Origin: Streptomyces sp. CB01635
GTDB lineage: Bacteria; Actinomycetota; Actinomycetes; Streptomycetales; Streptomycetaceae
Assembly: GCF_002803065.1 (NCBI RefSeq)
Contig: NZ_NNBL01000018.1
Location: 62,001-126,000, forward strand
DNA: 64,000 nt
Direction: 5' to 3'
Shown one piece after another: positions 1-9,300 of the stretch. A model generated the notes under the pieces. It was not told the origin of the DNA. It searched no databases and was given only the letters and a program-made list of their open reading frames with translations. The position numbers and the translations under genes are program-made. Numbering within the stretch: the stretch's first letter is position 1; every line of letters starts with the position of its first letter.

Positions 1-1118
1 ACGGGGACGGACCACAGGGCCGCGAGCGGCTCCTCGGCCCAGTCGGCTCCCGCGGCGGCCGCGGCCCGGACGCCCCGGCCCGCGCCGAGCCGCCCGTCGG
101 CGGAGACGGTCGCGCCCGAGACCACGAGCCCGGCGCCGGCCAGGTCGCGGTGCGTGAGTGCGGTGTCGCCCATTCTGACGGCTCGGTCACCGGCGGTTCT
201 GGCCCTGCCCGGTCCTCCGGGGGCCACGTCGGGGACGGTGTAGAGGCGGCCGGCGGCGTCGGCGGTCCAGGTGACCACGCCCGCGTGGCCGGTCGCGGTG
301 AGGACGGGCTCGGTGAACAGTCCGTAGAGCCTGAGCGAACCGCCCGGAGCATAGGCGCGGCGCGCCGTTCCCCGGAGTGCGGCGTGCGCGTCCGGGGTGT
401 CGGGGCGGCGCAGCCCGTACGCGGTGGCGAGCAACTCCTCGAGGGCGTCGGCCAGTTCGGAGGTGCGGTGGTCGGGCTCGGCGGCGCGGGCCGCGCGCAG
501 GCCGTTCACCGTGCGGATCGCGGCGGCCGCGGGGCGGGGCAGCGCCGCGAGGCGGGCGGAGTGGGCGGCCCTGAGCAGACCGGCCTGAAGCACGGCACCG
601 GCGCCGTCGACCCCGGCGTCCAGGACGAGAACGGCTGCCTGCCACAGGGCTTCGGCGGCGGCTGCTTGGGTCGGGGTGGTGGGCGTAGACGTGGGGGCTT
701 CGGTCGGCTCGGTGGTCTGTGCGGTCGCGCCCACCTCGTCCGGGGCGGGCGGGGATGGCTGGTCGGGCGCGTCGGCGGGGGCCTGCGTGGGTGCGTCGTC
801 CGCGATCGGCGCGAGGGTCGCCGCCGCGGCCCGGTGGACGCAGGCCGGGGCGAGCAGGCAGCCGCAGCGGATCGCGTCCTCAGCCGCGACCGTGCCGCCG
901 GGAGCGTGCAGTTCCACGAACGTCTCGTCGTCGACCGCGATACGGCAGATGCCGTCGTCGGACGTCATCGGTCGCGCGGCGAGCTTCTCCACGGCGGCGT
1001 CCAGGCGCTTGCGCAGGCGTGGCGAGAGCGCGGCCACGACGGCGGCGGTGACTTCGGGCGGTACCGGAGGAAGCTGCGGCGTCGGGTGAGACTGCGGCTG
1101 AGAGTGCGTCGACGTCAA
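1..1118 (-). CDS. SWIM zinc-finger protein (3' end outside window)
   Basis: The reading frame is open from a TTG at 1118 to the window edge, so about 372 codons are visible and the C-terminus is missing. The TTG overlaps the TGA stop of the preceding gene (TTGA), which argues for translational coupling. The SWIM signature is clear: C85-x-C87-x5-C93-x-H95, a zinc site linked in other proteins to DNA or protein binding. It is followed by a Pro/Ala/Thr-rich linker (about residues 102-150) and an alanine-rich helical region. It is the last visible gene of a minus-strand operon with a DUF5682-vWA protein, a MoxR ATPase and DUF4132-type proteins. I infer that it gives this machine a nucleic-acid or protein contact; its exact role is unknown. 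Confidence 0.8.
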   Translation of the reverse strand, partial: MTSTHSQPQSHPTPQLPPVPPEVTAAVVAALSPRLRKRLDAAVEKLAARPMTSDDGICRIAVDDETFVELHAPGGTVAAEDAIRCGCLLAPACVHRAAAATLAPIADDAPTQAPADAPDQPSPPAPDEVGATAQTTEPTEAPTSTPTTPTQAAAAEALWQAAVLVLDAGVDGAGAVLQAGLLRAAHSARLAALPRPAAAAIRTVNGLRAARAAEPDHRTSELADALEELLATAYGLRRPDTPDAHAALRGTARRAYAPGGSLRLYGLFTEPVLTATGHAGVVTWTADAAGRLYTVPDVAPGGPGRARTAGDRAVRMGDTALTHRDLAGAGLVVSGATVSADGRLGAGRGVRAAAAAGADWAEEPLAALWSVP

Positions 1119-4100
1119 CGGATCTTCTCCCCTACCCAGCGGGCGAGTTCGAGCGGGCTGAGCGCGGCGACCGGCATGCCGGCGGCGACGAGCTGTCCCG
1201 CGATGCCGGTGGAGTAGCGGGGGCGCCCAGCGTCGTCGAGGCTCGCGCAGCCCAGCACATGGCAGCCCGCGCCGACGAGTTCGCGTACCTCGGCGAGCAT
1301 TCCGCCGACGGGGTAGCCCTCCTCGAAGTCGCTGACCACGACGACGAGGGTGCGGGAGGGCGCGGTGACGAGCGTGCGGGCGTGGCGCAGCCCGGCGGCG
1401 ATGTGGGTGCCGCCGCCGACACGGGCCTCCAGGAGGAGGGCCAGCGGGTCGTGGACGTGTTCAGTCAGGTCGAGGACCGTCGTCGAGAACGCCAGGAAGT
1501 GCGTGGACAACGCGGGCACGCCGGCCAGGACCGACGCAGTGAGCGCCGACCAGATGGTGGACGCCTCCATCGAGCCGGACACGTCCGTGAGGACGATCAG
1601 CCGCCAGTCCGCCGAGCGCTGGGCTCTGCCGTGGAACACGGGGCGCTCCGGGATGACGTGGATACGTCCGTCGTCGGTGCGCCGGGCCGTGGCGAGGTTG
1701 GCGCGCAGGGTGCGGGCGAGGTCGAGTCTGCCGCCGGGGCGCCGGGTGGGACGGGCGGTCGCCGCGCCGGTGAGCGCGGGCCGCATGCGCGTGGCGAGGG
1801 CGCGGGTGAGCTCGTCGACGAGGCGCCGTACGAGGGGGCGCAGGGCGGCGAGCTTGGCCTCGGGCAGCCCGCCCGCGTGCTGGAGCACAGTGCGGAGCAG
1901 CTCCACTGAAGGGCGTACAGCTTCGGGGTCGAGGGCGGACACGACGTCTGTACGGCCTCGGGTGGCCGCGGCGGCGAGGACCTCCTCGCGGATGCCGGGG
2001 CCGAAGAGCGTCGTGAGTTCCTCGGCCCATTCGCGTACGCCGGGGTACGGAGCCTCTCGCCCGACACGCCCGCCTGCGCCGCCCGGCAGATCGCCGCGCG
2101 CGCCTTCGCCACGGCCCCTCCCGTACAGCTCGTCCAGGGCGGTCGCCAACGGAGCGATGCCCTGCGGGAGTTGATCCCCTCGCCGCCCGAGCACGAGGCG
2201 CCAGCGTTCGGCGGGGGCGATGCGGGGGCCACCGGGTGGGGAGACGGAGGCGGGAGTGCGGACGGGGGCGTAGGTGGCAGCGGACGGGGACGCCGCGTGA
2301 GGCCGGTCGGACGTGTCCGGCGTCGTGGGCGGGAGTGTGTTCGGCGTCGGGGGCACGAGTCCGTCCGGCGTCGGGGGCAGGAGGTCGAGCGCGGCCAGCG
2401 CCTCGCGGGCGGCGAGGTCCGCCGCCGTCCACGCGGCCAGCGTCCGCGCGTCCGTGTCCGGGGGAAGGTCGGCGTCCAGGGTGCCGTCGATGCGTTCCTC
2501 GATGACGGTGAGCAGCCGGTCGCGGGCGGCCGGGCTGAGCGTGTCGAAACCGCCGCGCAAAGCGGGGAGCCGTTCGAGGAAGGGGTTGTCGGGCAGTTCG
2601 CCGACGCGGTCGAGCAGCGGGGCGAGTGCCTCGGGAGCCGTTTCGAGGAGGGAGCCCGCGGCGGTGAGCAGGCCGGTCAGCCGGGCGGTGAGCTCCGCGC
2701 GCGTGCCGGGGCCGCCGGCCGTGTCGACCCAGGACGCCGCGCGTACGCCGAGGGCGGTGGCCGGGGTGTGTCCGAGCAGAACCCGTACCGCGGCTGCGGC
2801 GCCGCGCATGAGCGGCGTCCCGCCGTCGGCCAGCCGCGCCAGCGAGTCGGCGAGCCGCATCCCGCCGAACACGTCGGCGCGCCGCGCGAGTTCGACCAGG
2901 GCACGGGCGTCTTCCGGGTCCTCGGAGCCGGTAAGCCCATCGAGACTGCGGACGGCGGCGACGGTCAGGAGGTCGGCGCAGTCGGCCGGCGCGTGGTGCC
3001 AGGGGGTGGCGGGGGCGGGGCTCGCGGCAGGGTCAGTTACGGGATCCGTCGTGGCCAGACCCGCGATGTGGCCCGCGCTGAGGCGGTCCGTGAGGGCGAG
3101 GCCCGTCAGGAGTTCCGGGAGCGTGCCGATCGCGGGGAGCACGGTCGTCACCTCTGCCAGGGCCTCGGCCGCGAGCGCCGGCAGCGCGCACCGGGCCGCC
3201 TCGCCGAGCACGGCCAGCGCCTGCGCCGCGGTCGGGCCGCCCTCCGCGTGGGCGGCCCGGACGCGCGCGCGAAGCACGCCCTCCGCCACCTGCGCCGGCG
3301 TGACGCCCCGAGTGGTCGCTGTCGTGAGGACCGCCGCGGTGGCGGGTGTCCAGCGCACGGTCCAGCGGGTGGTGAGCGCGTCGGCCCCGCCCGCCCCGCC
3401 GACGGATGTCTCCTGCGCGTACGGGATGCCGCACAGCGCGAGGCGGCGCAGCAGCACCTCACGTTTGCGGTCCAGGTCGGAACGCAGGGGATCGAGCCGA
3501 AGCTCCTTCTCCTGCCCACCACTTGCGGGGCCCGGCAGTCCGAGCGAGGCCAGCTCCGTCTCGACGGCGGGTGCGAGTCCGCCGCGCGGTGCGCCGGGGG
3601 CGGCGCGGCCCGTGCGCTCGCCGACGAGGACCCGCTCCAGCGCGCGGGCGACGGCGCGCCCGCGGCCCAGCGGCTCGCCCTGGGCCAGCACGGTCTGCAC
3701 GGCCTCGACGAACTCGCTCCGGCCCGGCGCGGGCAGCCCGCGCAAGCTTGCGAGGTCGCCCGCGACGCGGCGGATCTCGCGGGCGTCCGCCGGTCCCGAC
3801 GGGTGGCCCTCGGCGCGCAGTTCACTGGTGACGCGGACGGCACAGTGCAGGGCCGTCTCGCCGACCGCGGCCGGGTCGCCCGCCGACTCCAGGACCTGGT
3901 GCTGCCACTCGGGGTCACGGATCCCGGCCGGATATCCGGAACGGGCGTCCAACAGCGCGTACGTGTACGGGATCAGGGAGACGGCGGGGGTGGGCGCCGC
4001 CGGGGCTTCCGTGTGCGGTTCGGCGGTCACCCGGGCTTGCGACTCGGCGGGCGTCCTGTCCGACGGCCCCGCGATCGGTTCTTCCTGCGCCTCGTCCCGC

Positions 4101-4828
4101 AGCGCCCCCGCGCTCAACGCGGGGGCGTGGAACGCTCCGATCAGCGCCGCCACCCTGCGTCCCTCGCGCGCCGCCTCGCGCAGGCGTGCCCGCATCCAGC
4201 GCTCCCGGGCGAGGTCGAGCGGGTCGACTCCCGGGCCGTCCGCTGCGTCGCGGCGCAGGGCCCAGCCGGTGAGGAGCGCTGCGCGGCGCAGGGCTTGCGG
4301 GGTGGCGCCCGGGGCGGGGGCCTCCACCAGGCGGTCCCAGAGGTCGTCGCCGTCGCGGCCGGTCAGCCGTCCACGTACGGCGTCGCCCAGACGCGGCGCG
4401 TCTCCACCGCCCGGGCGGCGGGGGTGTTCGGCGCGTGCGGCGGGGCGGGGTACTTGTGGCTCCCTCCAAGCCCGTTCCGCGAGCGGCAGATCGCAGGCGA
4501 CCACCGGGACGCCGTTCCGTGCGGCCCAGCGCAGCGCCGCGAGCTCCGGTGAGAAGTCCGCGAACGGGTAGAACGCCGGCCCCGACTCCCCCTCCCTGTC
4601 GAGCACCGCCGCGAGCGCGACCGGCGCCACCGTCTCCTCGTGCGCCAGCCACGGCAGCAACTCCTGCGTCTCGGCCGGAAGTTCGACCAGCAGGACGTCC
4701 GGGGCCGCCTCGTCGAGGAGCCGGGGGACGACGGCGGCCAGCGACGGCGCGTGGTGGCGTACGCCGATGAGGTAGGGCCCGTCGGGATGGGTGAGCGCGC
4801 CGATGGCCACGCCCGCGTCGGTGGTCAT
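1115..4828 (-). CDS. DUF5682 protein with C-terminal vWA (MIDAS) domain
   Basis: The protein has 1,237 residues and an ATG start, 6 nt after the AAA+ ATPase stop. The N-terminus carries GVRHH (residues 22-26) followed by VLLVELPAE, which I recognise as the DUF5682 pattern (G-x-R-H-H then a conserved Glu). The middle (about 250-1,000) is Ala/Pro-rich and probably helical. The C-terminus is a von Willebrand A domain with a complete MIDAS: D1082-x-S1084-x-S1086, T1141 in GGGTH and D1167 in VVSDFEEG. vWA proteins next to MoxR ATPases typically act as metal-dependent adaptors that recruit targets or are remodelled by the ATPase. Fusion of DUF5682 to the vWA domain suggests a putative hydrolase-like or sensor head. 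The overlap with the SWIM gene supports one complex. Substrate unknown. Confidence 0.85.
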   Translation of the reverse strand: MTTDAGVAIGALTHPDGPYLIGVRHHAPSLAAVVPRLLDEAAPDVLLVELPAETQELLPWLAHEETVAPVALAAVLDREGESGPAFYPFADFSPELAALRWAARNGVPVVACDLPLAERAWREPQVPRPAARAEHPRRPGGGDAPRLGDAVRGRLTGRDGDDLWDRLVEAPAPGATPQALRRAALLTGWALRRDAADGPGVDPLDLARERWMRARLREAAREGRRVAALIGAFHAPALSAGALRDEAQEEPIAGPSDRTPAESQARVTAEPHTEAPAAPTPAVSLIPYTYALLDARSGYPAGIRDPEWQHQVLESAGDPAAVGETALHCAVRVTSELRAEGHPSGPADAREIRRVAGDLASLRGLPAPGRSEFVEAVQTVLAQGEPLGRGRAVARALERVLVGERTGRAAPGAPRGGLAPAVETELASLGLPGPASGGQEKELRLDPLRSDLDRKREVLLRRLALCGIPYAQETSVGGAGGADALTTRWTVRWTPATAAVLTTATTRGVTPAQVAEGVLRARVRAAHAEGGPTAAQALAVLGEAARCALPALAAEALAEVTTVLPAIGTLPELLTGLALTDRLSAGHIAGLATTDPVTDPAASPAPATPWHHAPADCADLLTVAAVRSLDGLTGSEDPEDARALVELARRADVFGGMRLADSLARLADGGTPLMRGAAAAVRVLLGHTPATALGVRAASWVDTAGGPGTRAELTARLTGLLTAAGSLLETAPEALAPLLDRVGELPDNPFLERLPALRGGFDTLSPAARDRLLTVIEERIDGTLDADLPPDTDARTLAAWTAADLAAREALAALDLLPPTPDGLVPPTPNTLPPTTPDTSDRPHAASPSAATYAPVRTPASVSPPGGPRIAPAERWRLVLGRRGDQLPQGIAPLATALDELYGRGRGEGARGDLPGGAGGRVGREAPYPGVREWAEELTTLFGPGIREEVLAAAATRGRTDVVSALDPEAVRPSVELLRTVLQHAGGLPEAKLAALRPLVRRLVDELTRALATRMRPALTGAATARPTRRPGGRLDLARTLRANLATARRTDDGRIHVIPERPVFHGRAQRSADWRLIVLTDVSGSMEASTIWSALTASVLAGVPALSTHFLAFSTTVLDLTEHVHDPLALLLEARVGGGTHIAAGLRHARTLVTAPSRTLVVVVSDFEEGYPVGGMLAEVRELVGAGCHVLGCASLDDAGRPRYSTGIAGQLVAAGMPVAALSPLELARWVGEKIR

Positions 4829-4834
4829 GACGGG

Positions 4835-6019
4835 TCAGCCCTCCAGGACGGAGCGCAGGTCCCACAGGGTGCGCCAGGTCGCGGAACCCTCCTCGGCCCG
4901 GCGCCGCACCGCGCCGTCCCAGTAACCGAGCAGCCGCGCCGCGTCCGCCGGGTCGTCCTTGCGGACCACGCCGGTGAGGTGGCCCGGCAGGAGCGCGAGG
5001 GCGTCTCGGTCGCCGGGGAAGTAGGCGGCGGCGACGCCGAGCGCCGTGGCGACGGAGACGGCCTCGGCCGTGCTCATCACGGTGGACGGCCGCTCCACCT
5101 CCCAGCCCTCGGCCGAACGGCCCGAACGCAGCTCGCGGAACGCGGTGACCAGGACGTCGAGGACCATGTCGTCGAGCTGGTACGCGGCGCCCGCCCGCTC
5201 GACGGCGGCCTTCGACTGGCGGCGCACGAGGTCGAGTTCGGCGTCGAAGTCGCCGATGGGGCCGACCGTCTCGAAGTTGAAGCGGCGCTTGAGCGCGGCG
5301 GACATCTCGGAGACGCCCTTGTCGCGGAGGTTGGCGGTGGCGATGACGTTGAACCCGGGGGCCGCGTGCGCCTGGGCGGCGTCCGTACCGGCCAGCTCCG
5401 GGACGGCGATGCGCCGTTCGGAGAGGAGGGAGATCAGGGCGTCCTGCACCTCGGGGAGGCAACGGGTGACCTCCTCCACGCGTGCGACGGCGCCCTGGGT
5501 CATGGCGGCGAGGACGGGTGAGGGGACGAGTGCCTTGGGACTCGGGCCCTGGGCGAGCAGCAGGGCGTAGTTCCAGCCGTACTTGAGCTGGTCCTCGGTG
5601 GTGCCCGCGGTGCCCTGGACGGTGAGCGCGCTGGTGCCGCTGACGGCGGCGGCCAGCAGTTCGGACAGCATTGACTTGGCGGTGCCCGGCTCCCCGACCA
5701 GGAGCAGTCCGCGCTCGCCGGCGAGCGTGACGACGCAGCGCTCCACGAGGGCGCGCTCGCCGACGAACTTCCGCCGGACGGCGAGGCGGCGCGGCACGCC
5801 CTCGCCGGCATCGGCACCCTCGGGCAGGCGCAGCGGTTCGCCGGAGCCCATCACGAAGGTGACGACGGCGCGCGGGGTGAGCCACCAGCCGGGCGGACGC
5901 GGCCCGGTGTCGTACGCGGCGAGGAACGCGAGCTCGTCGGAGTACAACTCCTCAGGCGGCACGATCTGCCGCGGCGCGGCAGACGTCGCGCCCTGAACGG
6001 TGTCGGTCGTGGTACTCAT
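4835..6019 (-). CDS. MoxR-type AAA+ ATPase
   Basis: The protein has 394 residues from the ATG at 6019, chosen because a GGGAG ribosome site lies just upstream; an open upstream extension of 39 codons has no such support. Walker A is GEPGTAKS (109-116). The Walker B position reads VEEV (E182, E183), so the usual Asp-Glu is Glu-Glu. Sensor 1 is N230 in VIATANLRD, and an arginine pair R245-R246 lies in ALKRRF. This layout is that of the MoxR/RavA branch, which works as a hexameric chaperone with vWA partners. The start overlaps the stop of the preceding 96-residue frame (ATGA), and the vWA gene follows after 6 nt. The N-terminus MSTTTDTV resembles a peptide repeated in that small frame. Confidence 0.92.
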   Translation of the reverse strand: MSTTTDTVQGATSAAPRQIVPPEELYSDELAFLAAYDTGPRPPGWWLTPRAVVTFVMGSGEPLRLPEGADAGEGVPRRLAVRRKFVGERALVERCVVTLAGERGLLLVGEPGTAKSMLSELLAAAVSGTSALTVQGTAGTTEDQLKYGWNYALLLAQGPSPKALVPSPVLAAMTQGAVARVEEVTRCLPEVQDALISLLSERRIAVPELAGTDAAQAHAAPGFNVIATANLRDKGVSEMSAALKRRFNFETVGPIGDFDAELDLVRRQSKAAVERAGAAYQLDDMVLDVLVTAFRELRSGRSAEGWEVERPSTVMSTAEAVSVATALGVAAAYFPGDRDALALLPGHLTGVVRKDDPADAARLLGYWDGAVRRRAEEGSATWRTLWDLRSVLEG

Positions 6020-6262
6020 CGGCGACGCTCCCGCGGCTGCGTGACCCGGCACTGCGCGGCCAGGACAGAATCGGTCGTAGTGGTAACGGTCATCCGACGG
6101 CACTCCAACGGCCACATGCCCCCGCACCGCACACACGGCGCAGCCGGAACGGAATCGGTGGTGGTGGTCATCGGCGGCTGCGCGACCCGACGGCGCATGT
6201 CAGGCATCGCCGGGGTGACTCGGGCCCTGGTCGTCATTGGCCGTTGCGCGACCCGACGGGGC
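5999..6262 (-). repeat. Degenerate tandem copies of a translation-start module
   Basis: The 5' end of the AAA+ ATPase gene (about 6001-6040 on the plus strand) recurs upstream in diverged copies. The 15-mer tgcgcgacccgacgg occurs at 6179-6193 and 6245-6259, exactly 66 nt (22 codons) apart. A second element, gaatcggt followed by g/t-rich sequence and CAT, occurs at 6068-6093 and about 6152-6171, and resembles the ATPase start at 6001-6019. Each copy contains an in-frame ATG followed by Thr codons. Period and frame are kept, so the expansion has stayed translatable. Confidence 0.6.
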
Positions 6263-6306
6263 AGGCCGCGCATGGCCGAGGTGGCTCGGCGGGCCCCGGT
6301 CGTCAT
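6016..6306 (-). CDS. Possible small repeat-built protein of the MoxR-vWA operon
   Basis: This 96-codon frame is coupled at both ends. Its ATG at 6306 overlaps the TGA of the 1,724-residue gene (ATGA), and its own TGA overlaps the ATG of the AAA+ ATPase (ATGA). The protein is rich in Arg, Thr and Met and built from repeats: RRVAQRPMTT and RRVAQPPMTT 22 residues apart, and TTTTDSV twice, the latter close to the ATPase N-terminus MSTTTDTV. I recognise no domain. It may be a genuine small protein or a stretch of duplicated translation-start modules that happens to stay open. The double coupling favours translation; the composition argues for caution. Confidence 0.45.
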   Translation of the reverse strand: MTTGARRATSAMRGLPRRVAQRPMTTRARVTPAMPDMRRRVAQPPMTTTTDSVPAAPCVRCGGMWPLECRRMTVTTTTDSVLAAQCRVTQPRERRR

Positions 6307-9300
6307 CGGCGCCGCCCCTTCCGGGTCGCGCGGGTCGTGAGTTCTTCGAAGGCAGGGACGTCGCCGGCGCGCACTCGTTCCCACGCGCGGGTGAACAGTT
6401 CCGGGACCGGGAGCAGCGGGACCGTCGCCGTGTTGCCCGGAATGTCGTACAGGGCCTGCTTCCAGGACTCGACAGGCAGTGCGGGCGCCTTGAGTGCCAG
6501 CCAGGCGCCGGGCAGGAACAGGCCGCGGCCCGCGCGGGCGCGCTTCGCCTCCACCACCAGTGCGGTCGCGGCGAGTTCGGCGCGGGCCCGCTTCATGCGG
6601 GCGGGCTTCCAGCCGGTCCAGCGCGTGCTGTTGCGGTCGCTCGGGTCGGGCAGGGCGAGCAGTTGCAGGTAGAGGGCGGCGGCGTCCTCGCCGATGGCGT
6701 GCGTTTCGGCGACCTCAGTGACGAGGCCGGGGACACCGCGCGTGGGGTCCTGCGCGTATCCCTCGAGGTCCGGCTCCGGTCCACCCACCTGTCCGTCCAC
6801 ACCCGGCACGCCCGCGGACACCGCGCGGCGCAGCCCCTCCCCCAATACCGCCCTGATCGCCCGCAGTGGGGCGTCCGCGCGAGATCCGGTCAGGCCTTCG
6901 ATCAGGCCGAGCGCCGGGTCGTCGGGGCCGGTGAGGGCGGCCGGGCGCAGGAGGACGGCCTCCTGCTGGTGCCAGGGGTGGACCACGAACGCCTCGCCCA
7001 CGCGCGTCAGCCCGTCCGCTCCGGCGCCGCCCGTCTCGGGCATCCCATGCGCCTTGCGCAGCTCGGGCGCGGTGGCGTCGCCCTTCTCGGTCCAGTCGAG
7101 GCCGAGCTGGAGCAGCAGCTCCGGATCGGCGAGCCGGGTCCGCAGCGCGTCGAGGGCGGCGGGCAGGGCGGCGCGCAGCGGATGCCCGTACGGCAGGCCG
7201 TACGCGAGCGCGCCGAGCGCGGACACGGCGGGCACCAGGTCCCTGACATGCGGCACCGCGGTGGGGTCATCGCCCGTCAACCGGCCGTCCGTGTCGAGTC
7301 GTTGGACGGTGGTGCGGCTGAGCCACGGGGTGTGCAGGGGGTTGAGTACGGCCTCGGCGTTGCCGATGGTGGAGACCCCGTTCAGCGAGATCTCCACGTC
7401 CTCGGGGAAGCGTACGAGGGCGCCGAACCGCTTCGTCCATACCTCCCGGGCGGCCTCGACGGCCGGCCCGGTCTCCCAGAGGTCGGCGGCGGTCTCGGGG
7501 AGCAGCGCGGCGACGACATCGACACGGCCCTGCCACGTGAGCGCGGTCAGGCGGTCGTGGCCCGCCTCCACCTGCGTGCGGGTGAGCCCGGAGCGGGCCT
7601 GGCACTCGGCGGTTCCGACGTCGTCGGCGAGGACGCCGGAGGGTCGACCGGCGAGGAGAAGCTCCGCCTGGACGGGGCCGCAGCCGGGCGCCGCCGCCAG
7701 TGCGGTCGCGTTCTCCGCGTGCCAGGGCGTGGCGCCGCGCTCGCGCACGAGGGCGGCGAGTGACGCGATCCGGTCGCCGGCGAGTGTGCCGGGGATCCGC
7801 TGTGCCTCACGGGTCGTGAAGTGGGCGACGGGCTTGAACTCGCCCGACGGGTCGTGGTCCAGGGCCAGCCAGTCCACCCCGTCGTCGTGGCCGCGCCTGC
7901 GGGCCGCCGCGAGGATCGCGACGGTGCGGTCGCCGAGGCGGAGGACCTGGCCGGGGCGCGGCCGGTAGGCGCCCTTCTCGCCGAGTTCGACGCTGCGCAG
8001 TTGACGGCCCGGGTCCGTGAGGGCGCCTTCGGCGACGGCGTCCAGGAGGTGCAGGAGCGCGGATCTATCCGTTTCGTCCAGGCCGGGGACGGTCGCGCGG
8101 TACGCCAGTGCGGGCAGGTGCTGGAGGACGCGCAGCCAGGTGGACGTGCAGCTCGGGATGGTGAGTTCGTCGGTGGTCCAGCCACCGGAGAGCGTCGCGA
8201 GGTCGTGTCCGCTGGGCAGCGGGGTGCCTTCCGCTGCCTTGCCCGCGATGAGGTGGCCGACGGACTTGATCTGGCGCAGTGTGCTCCAGGTGTCGGCGCT
8301 CCAGTTGCCGAAGACGGTGTGGCCGAGGACGCCGCGGATCGCGCTCAGCAGGGTCCGGTCGTCGCCGTCGCTGGGCGAGAAGTCGTGGAACATCTCCTGC
8401 CTGCGCGCCGCGACGGGCCGTGCGGCCACCGCCTGGGGATCGGTGAACTCGGCCACGGATTCGCGGAGTTGGACCATGGCGAGCGTGATGGCACCGACGC
8501 CCGCCTGCAGCGACGGGTGCCCGATCGCGGGCAAGGCCCGCTCGGTCGCGGCGAGCAGGTCGCGGTCGAACCGGTCGGACGCGGCCTGCCTCTGCTCGTC
8601 CATGAGGGCCGTCCTGGCCTCGCCCGTGGTCTTCCTCCGGTGCCGCGCCAGCGCGGCCGCCGCCTCGTCCGCCAGTGCGGCGGCCTGCTCGTCCGCGAAC
8701 GCGCGCAGCGCCTTGGAACCGTCCTCGTCGCGGGCCCGCATGGCGTGCCAGAACGATGTCGGCGGGACCAGCGGCGTGCCGGCCGCGTACTGAGCGCCCG
8801 CCCGGGACATCACGGTGTCGCCGAACGATCCGTCGGCGGGCCCGGCACCGTCCCCGTAGAGACCCAACTCGTTGCCGTCGAGGGCGAGTACGGGCGCCGC
8901 TCCGCCGGGCAGGCGCAGCGCGCCGAGCGGCACGGGGGTGCGGCCGCTGGTGAAGCGCGCGGGCAGCGCGACCTCGCGGCCGTCGGGCGTCCCCGCCGTC
9001 AGCCGCTCTTCCGCGCCGTCCCGGGCGCCGTCGCCGCGGACCCAGCGGCCGAGGACCGCACCGTCGGTGCCCAGCGGGCTGTTCTCCAGGCCCGCTTGGA
9101 GGGGCAGCACCTGGCAGTCGGCGTGCCGCAGCCGGCCGCCGTCGCGCACGGCGCCCGCGAGGAGCGGTGGCAGGGAGGCGCGGCCGGTGGCGCCGGTGGC
9201 GGGGTCGTACTCGATCCAGGTGCTGGTCGTGCTCGTGGTGCGCAGCCGCCAGTGGTTCACGCCGTCGCCGCTGACTCGGTGCTCCTTGGGCAGGGCGGTG

